Positions 15,999-19,289 of a stretch of DNA of 19,289 bases are shown one piece after another. Both the position numbers and the translations under genes were made by a program. A model generated the notes under the pieces. It had not been told where the DNA came from, made no database searches, and worked only from the letters and a program-made list of their open reading frames with translations. The DNA is from Bacillota bacterium (GTDB lineage Bacteria; Bacillota; Clostridia; Lachnospirales; Cellulosilyticaceae). The number at the start of each line of letters is the position of its first letter. Position 1 is the first letter of the stretch. Location: the NCBI GenBank assembly GCA_023412455.1, contig JAEYNQ010000320.1:1-19289 (forward strand). The letters are read 5' to 3'.

Positions 15999-17387
15999 AT
16001 GGTCAAATTGGATCAAGAGGCTTTATTGGAAAATGACAAGCGAATAGTTACATTAAGCCAGGAGAAGCCAGCTAAGGCAGTGGTTAAAATGGGGTTGCCC
16101 ATAACAATGGGAATGTTTATTATGGTGCTATATAATTTGGTAGATACTTTTTTTATAGGGCTACTTCATGATGATTATCAACTGGCAGCGGTTAATCTGG
16201 CCTATCCCGTTATGATGGTGAGCATGGCAATATCCAATATGGTGGGTACAGGAGCCGCTTCTTTGATTGCACGTAGTATGGGGGCAAAGGAAATAAAAAA
16301 GGCAAGGCATACACTGACCATTGGATTTGAACTAACCTTGATAAGCAGTATCATCATAGCATTTTTAGGGCTACTATTTCTACCACAGATTGTAGACGGA
16401 TTGGGAGCAAGAGAGAATACCAGATGGTTTACAACCCAATATGTCAGAGTCATTTTGTTGGGGAGTTTCTTTACAATGGGAAATTATACATTTGGCCAGT
16501 TATTAAGAAGTGAAGGCTCTGTAAAATACTCTGTCTTTGGTATGGTCATTGGCACTATTACAAACATTATTCTAGATCCTATTTTTATTTTCGCACTGGA
16601 CTTAGAGATTACAGGTGCTGCTATTGCAACAGTTATTGGTAATGGAGCTGGTATGTTTACAAGTCTTTTATTTTATGCCAAAAAGAAAACCATTCTTAGG
16701 CCAAGTGTACATCTGTTGAAGCCAACGGTTGAAATTCTGAAAGAAATTTTTTGGGTGGGAGTTCCAGCTACAGTAGAAACATTGCTCACTTCTATTGCTT
16801 ATGTCATTAACAATAATCTAGCAGTAGCCTACGGGGAATTAACTGTTGCAGCAATGGGGATTGTTCAAAAACTTATGTCGTTTGGAAGCTATATTTATCA
16901 AGGATTTGCTGCAGGAACACAACCCATCATGGGATATAATTATGGTGCAAAAAACTACAAACGGATGTTCGAAATAATGAAGGCAGGCATAGGGGTAATA
17001 AGTGGTATCGAATTAGGAGTTATGTGCTTGTTTGGCGCCTTTGCCCCTGCTTTTATTGGCATTTTTACAAGTACAGAGGAGGTAGTAGCCATTGGTAGTC
17101 AATATATAAGAGTTAATATGTTTATTTTGTTATTTGTAGGTGCTATAGCCATGAGCCGCTGTACTTTTCAAGCCATGGGTAAACCCCAGTATGCCTTTGC
17201 TATTACATTAGTAAGACAACTTTTCCTTTATGTGCCTTTACTACTTTTTTTAAACCAGTATTTTGGATTTAAGGGTATGATCTGGGCACAGCCCATCACA
17301 GAAGTCATAATGATGATAGTTTCGGTTAGTTTACTGGCTACTAAGCTCAAGCACTATGAAAATGAAATGGAAAGAAGTTGTGTATGA
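15999..17387 (+). CDS. MATE family multidrug/sodium antiporter
   Basis: This 462-residue protein has about twelve transmembrane segments in two homologous halves, as in MATE exporters of the MepA/NorM type. The first helix carries KMGLPITMGMFIMVLYNLVD followed by TFFIG, then AAVNLAYPVMM and MVGTGAASLIARSMGAKE, all diagnostic. The second half repeats the pattern with FWVGVPATVETLLTS, GFAAGTQPIMGYNYGAKN and CTFQAMGKPQYAF. It should export cationic drugs or metabolites in exchange for Na+ or H+; the substrate cannot be read from sequence. The ATG has only a weak GAAAGAGAG upstream. It lies alone between a terminator and the promoter at 17430. Confidence 0.92.
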   Translation: MVKLDQEALLENDKRIVTLSQEKPAKAVVKMGLPITMGMFIMVLYNLVDTFFIGLLHDDYQLAAVNLAYPVMMVSMAISNMVGTGAASLIARSMGAKEIKKARHTLTIGFELTLISSIIIAFLGLLFLPQIVDGLGARENTRWFTTQYVRVILLGSFFTMGNYTFGQLLRSEGSVKYSVFGMVIGTITNIILDPIFIFALDLEITGAAIATVIGNGAGMFTSLLFYAKKKTILRPSVHLLKPTVEILKEIFWVGVPATVETLLTSIAYVINNNLAVAYGELTVAAMGIVQKLMSFGSYIYQGFAAGTQPIMGYNYGAKNYKRMFEIMKAGIGVISGIELGVMCLFGAFAPAFIGIFTSTEEVVAIGSQYIRVNMFILLFVGAIAMSRCTFQAMGKPQYAFAITLVRQLFLYVPLLLFLNQYFGFKGMIWAQPITEVIMMIVSVSLLATKLKHYENEMERSCV

Positions 17388-17429
17388 AAGGATAGAGGAT
17401 GGGATATATAAGAATGAAAGCTTTTGTAA

Positions 17430-17463
17430 TTGCTATTTGACAATAAATTTGATATAATGTCAA
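17430..17463 (+). promoter_or_regulatory. Extended -10 promoter overlapped by an inverted repeat
   Basis: TTGCTA (17430-17435), 17 bases, then TATAAT (17453-17458), preceded by TGA to give an extended -10 (TGnTATAAT). TTGACA (17437-17442) and TGTCAA (17458-17463) form an inverted repeat with a 15-base gap covering the spacer and -10, a position suited to a repressor. It drives the short unit ending at 17593 and perhaps the CorC-type gene. Confidence 0.6.
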
Positions 17464-17593
17464 TTATATATTATTTTGGAGGAAAGACAAGTGGAAGACC
17501 CAGATAGTGACGCGGCAACGAACCAAATCATTATAAAATATAAGAAGATGAGGCATAGCTATGTAAGAGATCCCTACATAGTTATGCCTTTTG
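17464..17593 (+). ncRNA. Short promoter-to-terminator unit: candidate leader RNA, small RNA or small ORF
   Basis: Between the promoter and a strong terminator lie about 90 bases with an unusually GC-rich core (17500-17521, GACCCAGATAGTGACGCGGC). A GGAGG (17478-17482) precedes a GTG at 17491 that opens a 49-codon frame through the terminator to a TGA at 17638; the peptide resembles no family I know. The layout fits an attenuated 5' leader of the CorC-type gene, which starts 116 bases beyond the terminator, or an independent small RNA. I could not match it to a riboswitch class. Confidence 0.4.
17551..17593 (+). terminator. Intergenic terminator or attenuator upstream of the CorC-type gene
   Basis: AGGCATAGCTATGTA (17551-17565) pairs over 15 positions, with one G-T pair, with TACATAGTTATGCCT (17575-17589) around AGAGATCCC, followed by TTTTGTTGTTTATTTTTT. 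A clear rho-independent terminator with no annotated gene ending just before it. Confidence 0.85.
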
Positions 17594-17708
17594 TTGTTTA
17601 TTTTTTCCTTCAGTTGGAAGGAGGAGAAAGAATTCACTGAGCAGGAATAAGGTATAGAAAATAGATTTAGAGCAATAGATAAGCTTAAAACAAAGGGAGG
17701 AAGTTAAA

Positions 17709-18953
17709 TTGGATAGGGATACCCTTTCACTTATAATTATTTTTGGATGTATTATTATGTCCGCCTATTTTTCAGCAACAGAAACCGCTTTCTCATCATT
17801 AAATAGAATTCGTATTAAGAATATGACAGAAAAGGGAAATGAAAAAGCAGGACTCGTGATGAGGTTGTATGAGAATTATGACAGCTTATTATCCACTATT
17901 TTGATTGGAAATAATATTGTAAATATTTTAAGTGCATCATTAGCAACGGTACTCTTTGTCAGACTACTTGGAAATGAGGCAGGTCCAAGTGTATCTACAG
18001 CAGTAACGACAATCGTTGTACTTATTTTTGGTGAAGTAACGCCAAAGAGTATTGCTAAGGAGTCACCAGAGAAATTTGCCATGTTGGCAGCTCCGTTTTT
18101 AAATATTCTTATAGTACTATTAACACCCTTCAACTTTTTATTTAAACAGTGGAAGAAATTATTATCATTAATTATAAAATCCTCTGATGAGGGTGGAATC
18201 ACAGAAGAAGAATTATTATCCATTGTAGAAGAAGCAAAGCAAGAGGGTGGAATTGATGAACAAGAGAGTATGCTTATACGAAGCGCTATTGAATTTACAG
18301 AACAGGAAGCTATTGATATATTAACACCACGAATGGATATTACAGCCGTATCTGCAGAAGCAACGAAAGAAGAAATTGCATCGGTGTTCGCAGAAACAGC
18401 CTACTCAAGGCTTCCACTGTATAAAGGCACTATAGATCATGTGGTAGGAATTATCTATCAAAAAGACTTCCATAATTATGTTTATCATACAGATAAAGAG
18501 GTATCTGAAATTATTCGTCCCACCTTATTCGTTCCAAAAAATAAAAAAATTGGTGCATTATTAAAAGAGCTTCAACACAAAAAATTGCATATCGCAGTAG
18601 TTTTGGATGAATTTGGTGGAACGATAGGTATCATTACTTTAGAAGATATCTTAGAAGAACTTGTAGGTGAAATCTGGGATGAACATGATGAAGTGAGTCG
18701 GGAAATAGAAAGAAAATCAGAGACAGAATGTATTGTCTTAGGAAATGCCAATATTGATAAGGTATTTGAAGTATTGGATATTAAGACGATAGAAGAAGAA
18801 TTACAATCGGTTACTGTAAATGGTTGGGTAATGGATCAGTTAGGCAGAGTTCCAGAGAAGGACGACTCCTTTGAATATAAGGGATATCAAGTGACAGTAC
18901 TTGAAATGGATGGGAAACGAGTAGATAAGGTTAAAATTATAAAGAATAACTGA
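17709..18953 (+). CDS. CNNM/CorC-type membrane protein (HlyC/CorC family, DUF21 + CBS pair)
   Basis: This 414-residue protein starts at TTG with GGAGG seven bases upstream (GGGAGGAAG). An N-terminal CNNM (DUF21) domain of three or four membrane segments (about 1-150) opens with SAYFSATETAFSSLNRIR and holds LLSTILIGNNIVNI and FGEVTPKSIAKE. A pair of CBS domains (about 195-325) includes ILTPRMDITAV, YSRLPLYKG and VVLDEFGGTIGIITLEDILE with EELVGEIWDE. A C-terminal CorC_HlyC domain (about 335-412) follows. The family is often labelled hemolysin, but known roles are magnesium and other divalent-cation export, with ATP-Mg sensed by the CBS pair. The upstream terminator suggests regulation by attenuation, which would fit ion sensing but is inference. 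Confidence 0.92.
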   Translation: MDRDTLSLIIIFGCIIMSAYFSATETAFSSLNRIRIKNMTEKGNEKAGLVMRLYENYDSLLSTILIGNNIVNILSASLATVLFVRLLGNEAGPSVSTAVTTIVVLIFGEVTPKSIAKESPEKFAMLAAPFLNILIVLLTPFNFLFKQWKKLLSLIIKSSDEGGITEEELLSIVEEAKQEGGIDEQESMLIRSAIEFTEQEAIDILTPRMDITAVSAEATKEEIASVFAETAYSRLPLYKGTIDHVVGIIYQKDFHNYVYHTDKEVSEIIRPTLFVPKNKKIGALLKELQHKKLHIAVVLDEFGGTIGIITLEDILEELVGEIWDEHDEVSREIERKSETECIVLGNANIDKVFEVLDIKTIEEELQSVTVNGWVMDQLGRVPEKDDSFEYKGYQVTVLEMDGKRVDKVKIIKNN

Positions 18954-19018
18954 TAGTTTGAATTTATTAAGTGCTAACTCGTTAAAAAGTTATTTCATTA
19001 AAAAGTGAGGGGAATAAG

Positions 19019-19282
19019 ATGGGACGAGCAGGTATTTATCTGGAGGACCTCTATGTTCAGCCTCAATATAGGGGCCAGGGTTATGGAAAGGCTATTCTTA
19101 AGCAGCTAGCTAAAATTGCTGTAGAACGTGGCTGTGGACGCTTGGAATGGTGGTGCCTAGAGTGGAATCAATCCAGTATAGATTTTTATCTCTCTTTAGG
19201 AGCAGAGCCTATGAAGGATTGGACGGTTTATAGAATAGCTGGTGAAACCTTACAAAGTATGGCAAAAGACCATTCATTTTAA
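19019..19282 (+). pseudogene. N-terminally truncated GNAT acetyltransferase
   Basis: This 87-codon frame matches only the C-terminal half of a GNAT acetyltransferase: YLEDLYVQPQYRGQGYGKAI contains the acetyl-CoA loop (QYRGQGYG), followed by ERGCGRLEWWCLEWN and SSIDFYLSLGA near the end. Full relatives are about 150-160 residues, so the N-terminal ~70 residues (first strands and substrate side) are missing, and none of them is found in the 65 bases upstream. A GAGGGG lies six bases before the ATG, so the stub may be translated. More likely it is a truncated remnant; a functional mini-protein is a less likely alternative. Confidence 0.7.
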
Positions 19283-19289
19283 AATTTGG

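Noticed and set aside
1..19289. tRNA/rRNA genes, CRISPR arrays, insertion sequences or phage genes
   Set aside because: No conserved RNA signatures, regularly spaced repeats, transposase or integrase motifs were seen on either strand.

Overview
The window is AT-rich, low-GC Firmicute DNA, most like a Clostridia/Lachnospirales anaerobe (Cellulosilyticum- or Clostridium-like). This rests on strong GGAGG ribosome sites, frequent TTG/GTG starts, AT-rich intergenic DNA, and the gene families present: FAD/Rieske oxidoreductase, HAMP-less chemotaxis receptor, MATE pump and GyrI-domain AraC regulator. The genus is inference. I see no tRNA, rRNA, CRISPR array, phage module or insertion sequence. All intact genes are on the + strand except the FAD/Rieske gene.

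Layout. (1) 1-2570: a 3'-type fragment of a second FAD/Rieske gene on the - strand, its duplicated upstream block, a small membrane protein, an EcsC-family protein, and an MgtC-family membrane protein with a possible structured leader, closed by a strong terminator. (2) 2570-9905: a signalling block. It holds a REC-HD-GYP c-di-GMP phosphodiesterase, a soluble PAS hybrid histidine kinase with REC and Hpt domains, a FIST sensory protein, and, from its own promoter, a LacI-like sensor fused to a GGDEF diguanylate cyclase. None of these four has an evident membrane segment, so the block looks like a cytoplasmic circuit that both makes and destroys c-di-GMP. (3) 9906-11700: the full-length FAD/Rieske oxidoreductase on the - strand and the second copy of the duplicated upstream block. 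(4) 11619-13189: a six-TM chemotaxis-type receptor with a clear promoter. (5) 13190-15920: a decaying stretch with a GNAT remnant, a CPBP protease homologue lacking its catalytic histidines, an AraC/GyrI regulator broken by two in-frame TAG codons and a short C-terminus, and an unrecognised 227-aa protein. (6) 15999-19289: a MATE efflux pump, a short promoter-to-terminator unit that may be an attenuated leader or small RNA, a CNNM/CorC-type (HlyC/CorC) membrane protein, and a half-length GNAT.

The most interesting points are the FIST/kinase/HD-GYP/GGDEF group, whose organisation recalls NosP-type FIST plus kinase pairs; the duplicated block of about 135 bp that marks both an intact and a truncated FAD/Rieske gene; the histidine-less CPBP protein; and two possible regulatory leaders, upstream of mgtC and of the CorC-type gene.
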